Source of the DNA: UBA7398 sp947491605
GTDB taxonomy: Bacteria > Actinomycetota > Actinomycetes > Nanopelagicales > Nanopelagicaceae
Direction of reading: 5' to 3'
NCBI GenBank assembly: GCA_947491605.1
Contig: CANLJW010000004.1
Coordinates: forward strand, 1-53,559
Length of the DNA: 53,559 bases
Shown here: positions 8,830-17,662 of the stretch, piece by piece
Layout of the letters: each line of letters begins with the position of its first letter
How positions within the stretch are numbered: position 1 is the stretch's first letter
The notes under the pieces: generated by a model
The model's database searches: none
Told to the model about the DNA's origin: nothing
What the model saw: the letters and a program-made list of their open reading frames with translations, nothing else
Made by a program: the position numbers and the translations under genes

Positions 8830-11480
8830 AGCAACGACCGCAATACATATTGCATAATGCCGCCATGACGGAAATATTCTGCTTCTCCAGGTGTATCAAT
8901 TCGTACTTTTGCGGTAAAACTTTTCTCGTCAGCACTCACCCGCACTTGGGTAGGAGTCTTACCTTCATTCAATTCCACAATTCCCGAGATGGCAAATACT
9001 TCGCTACCAGTTAGACCAAGTGAAGCAGCGGTTTCACCATCATTGAATTGGAGTGGTAATACACCCATTCCAATTAAGTTAGAACGATGAATTCGTTCAA
9101 AAGATTCGGCAATCACGGCACGTACGCCAAGTAACGCAGTTCCTTTTGCAGCCCAATCTCGAGATGACCCAGATCCATATTCTTTTCCAGCAAGAATAAC
9201 TAGCGGCACCCCCGCGCTTTGATATGCATTTGCAGCATCGTAAATAGTTTCTTCTTCCCCACTATTTAGAAAGTTTCGGGTGAACCCACCCTCCACTCCG
9301 TTGAGAAGTAAATTCTTCAACCGAATATTTGCAAAAGTCCCACGGATCATTACTTCGTGATTACCGCGACGGGAACCATAAGAATTAAAATCAGCGCGCT
9401 CAACACCGTGCTCAGCTAAATACTTTCCAGCCGGTGAATCGGCCTTGATGTTTCCAGCTGGCGAAATGTGGTCTGTAGTTACCGAATCGCCCAATATCGC
9501 AAGAACTCTTGCGCCGACGATGTCAGTGACTGGCTTAGGGTTTCGCGGCATTCCATCGAAATATGGTGGTTTTCGCACATATGTGGATTTAGCGTCCCAC
9601 TCGAAAACTTTTCCAGTTGGAGTTGCTAACGATTTCCATCGATGATCGCCTTCGAAAACACTTGCATAATCTTTTGTGAACATATCGCTCGAGATTGAAG
9701 AATCAATTACGCTCTGAATTTCAGAAGAAGTAGGCCAGATATCTTTTAGGAAAACCGGGTTGCCGTTTAAGTCGTTGCCAAGCGAATCCGAATCAAAATT
9801 ATGATCCATAGTTCCGGCTAGCGCATATGCAACAACTAACGGCGGTGAAGCTAAATAGTTCATCTTTACATCAGGGCTAATTCGGCCTTCGAAATTTCGA
9901 TTGCCCGACAAAACTGCGGTTACGGCTAGATCGTTTTCACTAATTACTTTGCTTATTTCAACTGGGAGTGGACCAGAATTTCCGATACAAGTGACGCAAC
10001 CATAACCAACTAAATTAAAACCAAGTTTTTCAAGGTAGGGTGTCAACCCAGATTTATCGTAGTAATCGGTAACGACTTTAGATCCAGGCGCTAGCGTGGT
10101 TTTTACCCAAGGTTTACTGGTTAGACCTTTCTCAACAGCTTTTTTAGCTAGCAGTCCAGCACCAATCATTACGCTTGGGTTGGAGGTGTTTGTACAAGAA
10201 GTGATTGATGCAATTACTACGGCACCATTTGAAATTGCAGTGTCGCTACCATTGCGCTGAAACTTTACTGGTTTTTTATTGGTCTTATCTGAAAGATAAC
10301 TTGGCAGAACTTTTTCGAAAGAAGCTTTCGCATCAGTAAGTGAGACTCGATCTTGCGGCCGCTTTGGTCCTGCAATCGAAGGAACCACGCTCGCCAAATC
10401 TAATTCTAATTTTTCCGAATATCTTGGCGTCAGGCTTGGGTCGTGCCAAATTCCTTGACGTTTTGCATAAGCCTCTACTAAAGCTAGTTCGTTCGCTTTT
10501 CTTCCAGTGAGTTTTAAATATCGGAGCGTTTCTTCATCGATTGGGAAAATGGCGCAAGTAGATCCATACTCTGGCGACATATTTCCGATCGTCGCCCGAT
10601 TTGCCATCGGCAACGCGGTCACACCTGGGCCATAAAATTCCACAAATTTTCCGACAACGCCATGCTTACGTAGCATCTCAGTAATTGTTAAAACTAAATC
10701 TGTGGCAGTCGTGCCAAGTGGCAGCGCACCATTTAATTTAAATCCAACAACTTTCGGAATCAACATCGAAACTGGTTGTCCTAAAAGTGCAGCTTCGGCT
10801 TCAATGCCGCCTACTCCCCAGCCCAAAACTCCTAACCCATTAACCATGGTGGTGTGCGAATCAGTACCCACAACTGTGTCTGGATATGCACACACTTCGC
10901 CGGCAACTTCACGAACCATTACAACGCGCGCCAAGTATTCAATATTTACTTGGTGGACAATTCCAGTTCCAGGTGGCACTACTTTGAATTCATCAAATGC
11001 GGTTTGACCCCAACGCAGGAATCGATAACGCTCTTGATTTCGCTCGTACTCTATATCTGTGTTTTGTGAGAACGAATCTTTTGTCCCGAAAACATCGGCA
11101 ATAACCGAATGATCGATTACCAATTCTGCTGGCGCTAGCGGATTTACTTTTCCGGGATCGCCGCCTAAATCAACAATCGCTTCACGCATTGTTGCTAAAT
11201 CAACGATGCATGGCACTCCAGTAAAATCCTGCATGATGACGCGCGCTGGTGTGAACTGAATTTCAGTATCTGGCTCGGCAGCTGGGTTCCAATTTGCTAG
11301 CGCCAAAATCTGCGCTGCTGTGATGTTTGCACCATCTTCGGTGCGGAGCAAGTTCTCTAGCAAAATTTTCAGGCTAAACGGCAGAGTCGCGACACCATCT
11401 AATTGATTGATATCAAAAATTTGATATTGCTTACCAGCTACGTCGAGCGTGGATTTTGCTTTAAATGAATCGTGACTCAT
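8826..11480 (-). CDS. acnA: Aconitate hydratase A
   Basis: TCA-cycle aconitase (884 residues), interconverting citrate and isocitrate. The [4Fe-4S] cysteines are in SITSCTNTSNPSV and GYGCVTCIGNSGPL. The swivel domain at the C-terminal end carries GSRRGNHEVMIRGTFANIR and GKEYGSGSSRDWAAKG, with the substrate-binding arginine and serine. The length fits AcnA/IRP1-type aconitases. A promoter-like pair sits so close upstream that the mRNA would be leaderless or nearly so. It is followed without a gap by dxs. Confidence 0.96.
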   Translation of the reverse strand: MSHDSFKAKSTLDVAGKQYQIFDINQLDGVATLPFSLKILLENLLRTEDGANITAAQILALANWNPAAEPDTEIQFTPARVIMQDFTGVPCIVDLATMREAIVDLGGDPGKVNPLAPAELVIDHSVIADVFGTKDSFSQNTDIEYERNQERYRFLRWGQTAFDEFKVVPPGTGIVHQVNIEYLARVVMVREVAGEVCAYPDTVVGTDSHTTMVNGLGVLGWGVGGIEAEAALLGQPVSMLIPKVVGFKLNGALPLGTTATDLVLTITEMLRKHGVVGKFVEFYGPGVTALPMANRATIGNMSPEYGSTCAIFPIDEETLRYLKLTGRKANELALVEAYAKRQGIWHDPSLTPRYSEKLELDLASVVPSIAGPKRPQDRVSLTDAKASFEKVLPSYLSDKTNKKPVKFQRNGSDTAISNGAVVIASITSCTNTSNPSVMIGAGLLAKKAVEKGLTSKPWVKTTLAPGSKVVTDYYDKSGLTPYLEKLGFNLVGYGCVTCIGNSGPLPVEISKVISENDLAVTAVLSGNRNFEGRISPDVKMNYLASPPLVVAYALAGTMDHNFDSDSLGNDLNGNPVFLKDIWPTSSEIQSVIDSSISSDMFTKDYASVFEGDHRWKSLATPTGKVFEWDAKSTYVRKPPYFDGMPRNPKPVTDIVGARVLAILGDSVTTDHISPAGNIKADSPAGKYLAEHGVERADFNSYGSRRGNHEVMIRGTFANIRLKNLLLNGVEGGFTRNFLNSGEEETIYDAANAYQSAGVPLVILAGKEYGSGSSRDWAAKGTALLGVRAVIAESFERIHRSNLIGMGVLPLQFNDGETAASLGLTGSEVFAISGIVELNEGKTPTQVRVSADEKSFTAKVRIDTPGEAEYFRHGGIMQYVLRSLL

Positions 11481-11486
11481 GCCCTA

Positions 11487-11516
11487 ATCCTATCGAGCGC
11501 CGCTTTATTGGCTCAA
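11487..11516 (-). promoter_or_regulatory. Probable acnA promoter
   Basis: On the minus strand a TTGAGC (-35, complement of 11511-11516) is followed after 18 bases by TAGGAT (-10, complement of 11487-11492). The predicted transcription start falls within a few bases of the acnA ATG at 11480, and no Shine-Dalgarno is present, so a leaderless message is likely. Motif matching by eye only. Confidence 0.45.
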
Positions 11517-11552
11517 TTGGGCAATCGAGAGCGGTAGGTGTGCCCCTCATTT

Positions 11553-12716
11553 TTAGCTATTTTTAATGAACCGCGCCACACACTCGATGTGTTGGGTCAT
11601 CGGAAAGAGATCATAACTTTGCAGGCGATCTAATTTATATCCGGATTCTTCCAAATATGTTGTATCTCGCGCAAGCGAAGCTGGATCACAAGAAACATAA
11701 ACAATTGTGCGGGGTTCGAGCTTTACCATTGCGCTCACCACATCTTTACCTGCGCCAGATCTTGGTGGATCTAACAGAATTAAATCTGCTCGTTTAAATT
11801 TTGAAAGCGAACGTTCAACTTTACCTTCAACAATCTCCACAATTTGATTCTCCGCAAAATTTCGACGCGCATCAGTTACTGCCCCAGCATCTAGTTCAAT
11901 TAAGGTTACCCGCCCAGTTTGGGTTACTTTGGTGGCAAGTGCTGCCGTGAACAATCCAACGCCAGCATATAGATCAAAAACATGGTCACCTGCTTTAATT
12001 TGCAAGTCAGCCAAGACGCTCTTTGTTAATTCTACTGGCGCTTGTATATGACTCTGCCAGAATGAAGTGGGTGAGATCAAAAACTTGTTTTCTAGGACTG
12101 ATTCTTCGATTAGATCAAAATTTTCACTACCTTCGATTGCTACCGATTGTTTTCCACTCCCAGAAATTATAACTTCGACTTTTGCTCCAACCGGCAAATT
12201 CATTTGGTTGATTGCTTCTAAATTCATCCGCTGATCAGCAATCAAACATTTCGCAACTGGAATTAAGTTATGACTTCTTGCACCATAAAGCGCTAATTTA
12301 CGATCTGGGTTTACCGTGAAGTCCATTCGGGTACGCCATCCCAACCCAGTTAATGGGGCCACGCCGATCACGGTTACTTCGACATCTTTTTTCGCGACTC
12401 GACTGAATTGCTCTTTTACAATCGCGCTCTTTAATTCACGTTGTGCTGAAATTTCGATATGTTGGAAATCGCAACCACCACAACCACCGGGTTTAGCTAA
12501 TTCGCAAGGTGGGGTAACTCTTTCTGGCGCAGCTTTAATAATTTCAATCGCATTCCCCCGTGCGAATTTCGAAGTCACATCGGTTATCTCAGCGACAACT
12601 TCTTCACCAGGAATTGCATAACGGAGAAAAATAACGCGACCATCATGTCGCGCAACACAATGTCCGCCATGGGCAATTCCGCCGACGGTAACGGTTATCC
12701 GATCTCCCACATTCAC
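11553..12716 (-). CDS. TRAM-domain class I SAM-dependent RNA (m5U) methyltransferase
   Basis: This is a TrmA/RlmC/RlmD-family methyltransferase of 387 residues. Residues 1-60 form a TRAM domain that binds RNA. Cysteines at 71, 79 and 82 (CELAKPGGCGGC), with a later Cys, fit the [4Fe-4S] cluster of this family. The SAM site is DLYAGVGLFTAAL, followed by LDPPRSGAG and the catalytic Cys in YVSCDPASLARD. The target is probably a uridine in 23S rRNA or tRNA, but the exact position cannot be read from the sequence. It lies between acnA and the TrkA pair, the same neighbourhood as the mycobacterial homologue. Confidence 0.88.
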   Translation of the reverse strand: MNVGDRITVTVGGIAHGGHCVARHDGRVIFLRYAIPGEEVVAEITDVTSKFARGNAIEIIKAAPERVTPPCELAKPGGCGGCDFQHIEISAQRELKSAIVKEQFSRVAKKDVEVTVIGVAPLTGLGWRTRMDFTVNPDRKLALYGARSHNLIPVAKCLIADQRMNLEAINQMNLPVGAKVEVIISGSGKQSVAIEGSENFDLIEESVLENKFLISPTSFWQSHIQAPVELTKSVLADLQIKAGDHVFDLYAGVGLFTAALATKVTQTGRVTLIELDAGAVTDARRNFAENQIVEIVEGKVERSLSKFKRADLILLDPPRSGAGKDVVSAMVKLEPRTIVYVSCDPASLARDTTYLEESGYKLDRLQSYDLFPMTQHIECVARFIKNS

Positions 12717-12784
12717 ATGGCGACCCTATGGCTTGTTACGCGTAAATGTCATACTCGCGCCGTTAAAGGTGTAAGTTCGCCTTT

Positions 12785-13447
12785 GTGCATGTTGTGATTA
12801 TGGGATGTGGCCGCGTTGGTTCAACTTTGGCTAAAGAATTAGAAATCGCTGGCCATACGGTTGCCATTATTGACCAAGATCGAGAAGCGTTTCGACGACT
12901 TGGCGCAGATTTCAAAGGCCAGACCGTTGCTGGCGTTGGCTTTGATCGCGACACTTTAATTGATGCTGGAATTGAACGTGCCGAAGCTTTCGCTGCTGTT
13001 TCAAATGGTGATAACTCAAATATTATTGCGGCTCGAGTTGCACGGGAAACATATGGAATCTCAAATGTCGTTGCCCGAATTTATGATCCAGGTCGCGCTG
13101 AAATTTATCAACGCTTAGGAATTCCAACAGTAGCTACAGTTCTATGGACAACTGATCAAATCTTAAGAAGATTAAATCCTGATGGATCTAGATCGGAATG
13201 GCGTGATGCATCCGGTGTCGTAAAGCTTTGTGAAATGCATATAGATAAAGCGTGGTTTGGGCGGACAATAGCTTTAATTGAATCGAACACGCCATCAAGA
13301 GTTGCTTTCATCACTCGCCTAGGTGAAGGCATGATTCCAAATGAACACACAGTTCTACAAGAAGGCGATCTGGTTCATGTGATGGTCGCTGAAAAAGATG
13401 TACAGATAACCGAGATGGCACTTTCTAAGTCACCGGAGTCCAAATGA
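12785..13447 (+). CDS. trkA: TrkA-family potassium uptake regulatory protein (first copy)
   Basis: A cytoplasmic regulatory subunit (220 residues) of a Trk/Ktr-type potassium transporter. The N-terminal half is an RCK/TrkA-N Rossmann domain with GCGRVG at residues 7-12 and an acidic residue ending the second strand (IIDQD); the C-terminal half is a TrkA-C domain. The start is a GTG at 12785, which gives MHVVIMGCGRVG, the expected N-terminus. Its TGA overlaps the ATG of the second copy. The pair corresponds to CeoB/CeoC of mycobacteria. No TrkH/KtrB membrane subunit lies in the window. Confidence 0.88.
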   Translation: MHVVIMGCGRVGSTLAKELEIAGHTVAIIDQDREAFRRLGADFKGQTVAGVGFDRDTLIDAGIERAEAFAAVSNGDNSNIIAARVARETYGISNVVARIYDPGRAEIYQRLGIPTVATVLWTTDQILRRLNPDGSRSEWRDASGVVKLCEMHIDKAWFGRTIALIESNTPSRVAFITRLGEGMIPNEHTVLQEGDLVHVMVAEKDVQITEMALSKSPESK

Positions 13448-14103
13448 GAGTTGCCATAGCTGGTGCTGGGAATGTTGGCCGCGCGATTGCGCGAGAGCTA
13501 ATTAATAATGGCCATCAAATACTATTGATTGATAAAGATCCAAAGGCTTTAAAAATGGAGAGCGTTCCCGAAGCCGAATGGTTGCTCGCCGATTCTTGTG
13601 AAATCACATCGCTAGATAAAGCGAATTTGAGCTCTTGCCAAGTACTTGTAGCCGCAACCGGTGATGACAAAGTTAATTTAGTTACTTCACTTTTAGCTAA
13701 AACCGAATATGGCGTACCCCGCGTGGTAGCGCGAATTAAGCACCCGAAGAATGAATGGCTCTTCGATTCTTCTTGGGGCGTAGATGTTGCAGTATCAACC
13801 CCAAGAATTATTGCGGCTTTGGTTGAAGAAGCGGTAAGCGTTGGCGATGTAGTTCGTTTATTTTCACTACGTGCTGGAAAAGCTAATCTTGTAGAAATTA
13901 CGCTTCCAGATAACTCTAAATGTTGCGGTAAAACTGTTAGTGAAGTGGAGCTGCCTATCGGCTCAACAATTGCTGCAATAGTTCGCGACGGCCAAGTTAT
14001 TACGCCACAACCTCATGAAGTTTTTGCCTCTGGAGATGAATTGATATTTGTAGCAACCGCAACCGCAGAATCTCAATTAAAAGATTGTTTTATTACGATT
14101 TAA
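13444..14103 (+). CDS. trkA: TrkA-family potassium uptake regulatory protein (second copy)
   Basis: A second RCK-domain protein (219 residues), with GAGNVG at residues 7-12 and the same TrkA-N plus TrkA-C layout as its upstream neighbour, to which it is coupled by an ATGA overlap. Two tandem, diverged copies suggest a hetero-oligomeric gating ring, as in Ktr/Trk systems. Its 3' end overlaps the end of the convergent DUF3159 gene by 11 bases. The ion specificity is inferred from family only. Confidence 0.87.
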   Translation: MRVAIAGAGNVGRAIARELINNGHQILLIDKDPKALKMESVPEAEWLLADSCEITSLDKANLSSCQVLVAATGDDKVNLVTSLLAKTEYGVPRVVARIKHPKNEWLFDSSWGVDVAVSTPRIIAALVEEAVSVGDVVRLFSLRAGKANLVEITLPDNSKCCGKTVSEVELPIGSTIAAIVRDGQVITPQPHEVFASGDELIFVATATAESQLKDCFITI

Positions 14104-14704
14104 GTTTTGGACCATTTTTAATAATTAACCAAGTTGCCCATCCAGTAGCAAAAAATAGTGGATAGCCCATAATTAATCGCGCAGTACCTAAAAGATTTAC
14201 ATTGCCAGAACGGTAAAGCGGGTATTGCACTAATAACCTTGCCCCGAAGAGCCCAACCCAGAGCCAACTAGCTTGCGCATACATTTTTTTACGGGCTGGG
14301 TCTTTCCGCCAAAGAAAATTTTCGCCAAGAATTGGGCCGAGCACGACACCGATAATTGGCCAACCGACCAAAATCGAAAGCGTGTACGCGGCGCCATAAA
14401 CTAAATTTGTAATTAATCCAGGTAAGTAAAAATCTTCAGCTTTCCCACTGCTTCGCGCGAACCAATAACAGATGCCAACCCCAACTATTCCAGAGAGTGC
14501 ATTTTGAATCGTCTCCCGTTTTACCAATCGGAATACCGTAATTAAGCCTGAAAGTGCGAGCGCATAAGTCGCGGCGCTCTTTATATCATGCGAAATGTTG
14601 AAAACTATTAAGAAAACCAATGCCGGAATCCCGGAATCAATCAAACCTTTAACCCCGCCTAAGGCCGCTAAAATCTTTGTTTTTGCTTCGTGGTTCTCGC
14701 TCAA
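14093..14704 (-). CDS. DUF3159 membrane protein
   Basis: A 203-residue protein with about five or six hydrophobic segments and the conserved actinobacterial features ALGGVKGLIDSGIPALVF at the N-terminus and WRKDPARKKMYAQASWLW in a cytoplasmic loop. These identify the DUF3159 family; its function is unknown. The start is TTG at 14704 inside a TTGA overlap with the dut stop, so translation is coupled to dut. The same gene pair occurs in mycobacteria near dut. Confidence 0.82.
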   Translation of the reverse strand: MSENHEAKTKILAALGGVKGLIDSGIPALVFLIVFNISHDIKSAATYALALSGLITVFRLVKRETIQNALSGIVGVGICYWFARSSGKAEDFYLPGLITNLVYGAAYTLSILVGWPIIGVVLGPILGENFLWRKDPARKKMYAQASWLWVGLFGARLLVQYPLYRSGNVNLLGTARLIMGYPLFFATGWATWLIIKNGPKLKS

Positions 14705-15135
14705 GATTTACCCGTTGATCCAAAACCACCATCACCGCGACCGGAGCCAGGCAAGCCATCTACTTCCACAAATTCTGCGCGTTCAACTTTTTGGATTACG
14801 AGTTGGGCAATTCGATCGCCGCGCTTGCCGTGAAATGTTTCAGTTAAATCATGATTGATTAAAATAACTTGGAGTTCTCCGCGATATCCAGCATCAACCG
14901 TGCCTGGGGTATTAACCATGGAGATTCCAGATTTAATTGCTAAGCCGGATCTTGGATGTACTAGCGCCACATATCCATCGGGCAGCGCGATGGCGATTCC
15001 GGTTGGGATTAACGCTCGCGCTCCCGGAGCTAATTCGAAATCAATCCGCGCGTAAATATCTGCGCCAGCATCGCCACCTTTAGCATAATTAGGAAGCGGC
15101 AAATCCTTATCTAATCGAGTGATTAGAACTTTCAT
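14701..15135 (-). CDS. dut: Deoxyuridine 5'-triphosphate nucleotidohydrolase
   Basis: This trimeric dUTPase (144 residues) hydrolyses dUTP to dUMP and pyrophosphate, limiting uracil in DNA. The conserved motifs are present: GGDAGADIYA near the N-terminus, HPRSGLAIKSGI, the uracil-pocket region TPGTVDAGYRGELQV, RGDRIAQLVIQ, and the C-terminal arm GRGDGGFGSTG that closes over the nucleotide. It overlaps its upstream thioesterase (ATGA) and downstream DUF3159 (TTGA) genes by four bases each, so the three form one transcription unit. Confidence 0.95.
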   Translation of the reverse strand: MKVLITRLDKDLPLPNYAKGGDAGADIYARIDFELAPGARALIPTGIAIALPDGYVALVHPRSGLAIKSGISMVNTPGTVDAGYRGELQVILINHDLTETFHGKRGDRIAQLVIQKVERAEFVEVDGLPGSGRGDGGFGSTGKS

Positions 15136-15716
15136 GGGTTTATCTCGAAATCTGGATCTACAAATGCTAAAAGCTCAGGATGTTTTGCCACATGATCTAA
15201 ATACTCTTTTGGCGCGTTATTTAAAAAATGCTTCATAGGCACGACAACATATAGAGATGCGGCAGTAACCGCAATTGGACCATCTGGTGAATTTAAACGC
15301 CCCTCAGCAGTTGCATAAACTTTTCGACTGACTCGGCCGGTAATTCGCGCGGTAATGTGTAGGACGCTTCCAATCGGCACTGGTCTCAAAAAATCAGTTT
15401 CTAACCGCGCGGTAACGGCTGGGGCGCGAATTAACCACATTAATTTTCCGAGCGCTTCATCAAATGCCAGAGATAGTAAGCCGCCATGTGCCAATCCGGG
15501 CGCGCCTTGATGATCTAAAGTGACGGTGAAAGTTGCAGTTAAATCCATGGCTTCGCCTGCAGTTGCAACTAAATGCAATCCAGTTGGATGTAAATCTCCG
15601 CAGCCAAAACAATGACCGAAGTGCGATGGAATTATCGAACCAGGTGGCGGCGCTTTTGGATGGCGTTCTGGAACTTGTGCACCCTCGGGTGGAATTGTGC
15701 TCGCAACTCGACTCAT
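15132..15716 (-). CDS. PaaI-type hotdog thioesterase
   Basis: A 194-residue protein with a single hotdog (4HBT) domain. It has the HFGHCFGCGDLHPTGL opening typical of actinobacterial PaaI-like thioesterases and the catalytic-helix motif GLAHGGLLSLAFDEALG, where the acidic residue is the likely catalytic base. The substrate is presumably an acyl-CoA, but chain type cannot be told. The first 30 residues are proline-rich and look unstructured. It is the first gene of the thioesterase-dut-DUF3159 unit and is divergent from the DUF3093 gene with 39 bases between. Confidence 0.8.
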   Translation of the reverse strand: MSRVASTIPPEGAQVPERHPKAPPPGSIIPSHFGHCFGCGDLHPTGLHLVATAGEAMDLTATFTVTLDHQGAPGLAHGGLLSLAFDEALGKLMWLIRAPAVTARLETDFLRPVPIGSVLHITARITGRVSRKVYATAEGRLNSPDGPIAVTAASLYVVVPMKHFLNNAPKEYLDHVAKHPELLAFVDPDFEINP

Positions 15717-15755
15717 GCCGCAAGATTACTCCAGCAATCAAGTACCTTCCTACTC

Positions 15756-16217
15756 ATGAGCGCTCCAATTTCAGGCGATAACAATCTCATATTTAGCGAG
15801 AAGCTTCGATGGAGCTTAGGTTTATCGCTTTTTCTAGCTTTCATAATCGCTTCGATCAACATCGTTATCTGGGCGGCTTTCGGGAATAATCCAACACAAT
15901 TAGCGTTCGCCATCTCACTCTTGGCTTTACTTTTACTTTGGATTAGCAGCCCGCTTGAAATTCGAGTAACCCAGGGTGAGTTAACTACTGGGAAATTTAA
16001 AATATCTCGAAATTACATTAAGAAAGTTACACCGTTAGATAAATCCGAGATGCGATTAATTCGTGGCGTAGAAAGCGATCCCTCCGCACATTTAGAAGTT
16101 AGGTTTTGGGTGCACACTGGGGTAATGATTGAAATTTCAGATGAATTAGATCCGACGCCATACATTTTAATTTCGAGCCGAAAATATAAAGAGTTAAGCA
16201 CAATCCTTACAGATTGA
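15756..16217 (+). CDS. DUF3093 family membrane protein
   Basis: Starting at ATG 15756 the product is 153 residues: MSAPISGDNN, then two hydrophobic helices (about residues 19-60), then a soluble domain rich in strands ending ILISSRKYKELSTIL. This is the architecture of DUF3093, an actinobacterial family of unknown function located beside dut and DUF4193. The open frame continues upstream to 15612, but that part is antisense to the thioesterase and does not resemble the family. The last 24 bases overlap the convergent DUF4193 gene. Confidence 0.78.
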   Translation: MSAPISGDNNLIFSEKLRWSLGLSLFLAFIIASINIVIWAAFGNNPTQLAFAISLLALLLLWISSPLEIRVTQGELTTGKFKISRNYIKKVTPLDKSEMRLIRGVESDPSAHLEVRFWVHTGVMIEISDELDPTPYILISSRKYKELSTILTD

Positions 16218-16490
16218 TTTAGCGCCGTCACCTCGAGCGAGTTGAGTGTGGTGCTGCACTAAGAAACAGCGAGAACAAGTAAATTCATCAGTCTGTTTAG
16301 GGACAACTCGAACCGCTAACTCTTCGCCAGATAAATCAGCGCCAGGAAGTTCAAGATTTTCAGCAGCTTCTTCTTCATCAATATCTACTTGGCCGGATTG
16401 GGCGTCTGAGCGTCGAGCTTTTAACTCTTCAAGGGATTCTTCATGAAGTTCTTCATCCGTTTTTCTCGGGGTGTCGTAATCGGTTGCCAT
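16194..16490 (-). CDS. DUF4193 zinc-ribbon-like protein
   Basis: This 98-residue acidic protein begins MATDYDTPR and ends with two Cys pairs, CSRC and CKDC, spaced to bind one zinc, exactly as in the actinobacterial DUF4193 family. Function is unknown; the middle is rich in Glu/Asp. An AGGTGA ribosome site lies seven bases before the ATG. Upstream is a 160-base leader that is unusually GC-rich for this genome. Convergent overlap of 24 bases with DUF3093. Confidence 0.85.
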   Translation of the reverse strand: MATDYDTPRKTDEELHEESLEELKARRSDAQSGQVDIDEEEAAENLELPGADLSGEELAVRVVPKQTDEFTCSRCFLVQHHTQLARGDGAKSICKDCA

Positions 16491-16651
16491 GGATCTCTCA
16501 CCTCGCTTTCATAACTTGATAACTTGATTGCTCAAAAACAACTTAACCCTTTTGGGGGTACGGGGCGGACACTCCCACAGAAGTACTCTCCCTGTCACAC
16601 CAACCTTCGGCGTGTCGGGATTATTCCCCACTTGTGGAACTCGACTCCGCT
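16491..16651 (-). other. GC-rich leader region between the desaturase stop and DUF4193
   Basis: This gap of about 160 bases is clearly richer in G and C than its surroundings in its middle part (16550-16635). On the minus strand it carries several G-rich blocks (GTGGGGAATA, CAGGGAGAG, GTGGGAGTGTC) and a short hairpin ACCC-loop-GGGT, followed by a T-rich stretch about 60 bases before the DUF4193 ATG. I find no open frame. It could hold a structured 5' leader or small RNA, but it matches no riboswitch class I recognise. Confidence 0.35.
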
Positions 16652-17614
16652 TTAAATTCGGATTGGATTTTGCCCTCGAGCAATTAGTCGCTCAAAGTAC
16701 GCCTCACGCTTCTCTTCGAAGCGATTTGATTCTTTTTTAGCGTTCGCTAAGAATTCTACAATTTCATCACGGGCCTTTAAGCCATCTCCAGTTAGGTCAT
16801 TTCGCTCATAAATGTTCCAAGCGCGCAAAACTGGCGCAATTACATCGTCGAGATGTTGTGGCAGGTCGTAAATTCCAGCTAACGCTATCTGTACCGATTT
16901 TCGCCCGAATCCAGGCAATTCATGGCCAGGCATTTTGAAATCAGTAACCACATCAGCGATGGCGCGCATCGATGCATTTGGTTCCATATCGAGAGCTGCG
17001 CCTAATAAGTTGCGATAGAAAAGCATATGTAGGTTTTCATCTAAGGAAACCCGCGTCAACATTTGCTCGCAAATAGGATCATCTGAAATCTTTCCAGTAT
17101 TGCGGTGCGAAATTCGAGTAGCTAATTCTTGGAAGCTGACATAAGCAACGGTATGCAACATGTCATTGTCATATGATGTTTCAAAACCTAACTGCATATG
17201 AGCCATCCGAAGGTCTTCAAGTTCAACTGGGTCAACCCCGCGCGTGGCCATCAAATAATCTCTTAATACAATACCGTGGCGATTTTCCTCAGCGGTCCAT
17301 CGATTGATCCAAGTTCCCCAAGCACCATCCCGTCCCATAGATACCGCAATTTCAGTGTGATAACTAGGCAAGTTATCTTCGGTTAATAAATTTAATATTA
17401 AAGAATCTTGGGCAATCGCAGTTAATTTTGAATCTTTCGCTTCCCAAGCATCACCATTTAACGGACCTGGAAAATTCCTTCCTTCACTCCAAGGCACATA
17501 TTCATGCGGATACCAATCTTTTTGAACTGCAAGATGGCGATCTAATTCTTTACCGACGATTGGTTCTAAGTCGCGGATTAGCCGAGATTGAACTGCTGGG
17601 TCTATTGCGGCCAT
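16652..17614 (-). CDS. Acyl-ACP desaturase (soluble diiron, FA_desaturase_2)
   Basis: A soluble stearoyl-ACP-desaturase-type enzyme (320 residues) that introduces a double bond into acyl chains bound to acyl carrier protein, adjusting membrane fluidity. The diiron ligands are visible: EDNLPSYH near residue 79, EENRH at 109-113, a Glu in FQELATR at 163, and DENLH at 192-196. It resembles the DesA1/DesA2 proteins of mycobacteria. It lies between trmD and DUF4193, where it is not part of the usual neighbourhood. Two palindromic 12-mers directly upstream suggest its own repressor-controlled promoter even though only 53 bases separate it from trmD. Confidence 0.9.
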   Translation of the reverse strand: MAAIDPAVQSRLIRDLEPIVGKELDRHLAVQKDWYPHEYVPWSEGRNFPGPLNGDAWEAKDSKLTAIAQDSLILNLLTEDNLPSYHTEIAVSMGRDGAWGTWINRWTAEENRHGIVLRDYLMATRGVDPVELEDLRMAHMQLGFETSYDNDMLHTVAYVSFQELATRISHRNTGKISDDPICEQMLTRVSLDENLHMLFYRNLLGAALDMEPNASMRAIADVVTDFKMPGHELPGFGRKSVQIALAGIYDLPQHLDDVIAPVLRAWNIYERNDLTGDGLKARDEIVEFLANAKKESNRFEEKREAYFERLIARGQNPIRI

Positions 17615-17630
17615 TTTTCCTCCGTTAACT

Positions 17631-17662
17631 TACGATAGCGTAGGTTACGGTACCGTAGGTTA
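17631..17662. promoter_or_regulatory. Tandem palindromes upstream of the desaturase (candidate operator)
   Basis: The region 17-48 bases before the desaturase ATG holds TACGATAGCGTA (17631-17642, one mismatched pair) and the perfect palindrome TACGGTACCGTA (17646-17657), 15 bases centre to centre, plus direct repeats of TAGGTTA at 17641 and 17656. Such closely spaced dyads fit cooperative binding of a TetR-family lipid regulator. TAGGTTAC is shared with the palindrome upstream of fadA. Binding is inference. Confidence 0.5.

Noticed and set aside
15612..15755. Longer N-terminus for the DUF3093 protein
   Set aside because: The extra part is antisense to the thioesterase and unlike the family; ATG 15756 gives the expected two-helix start.
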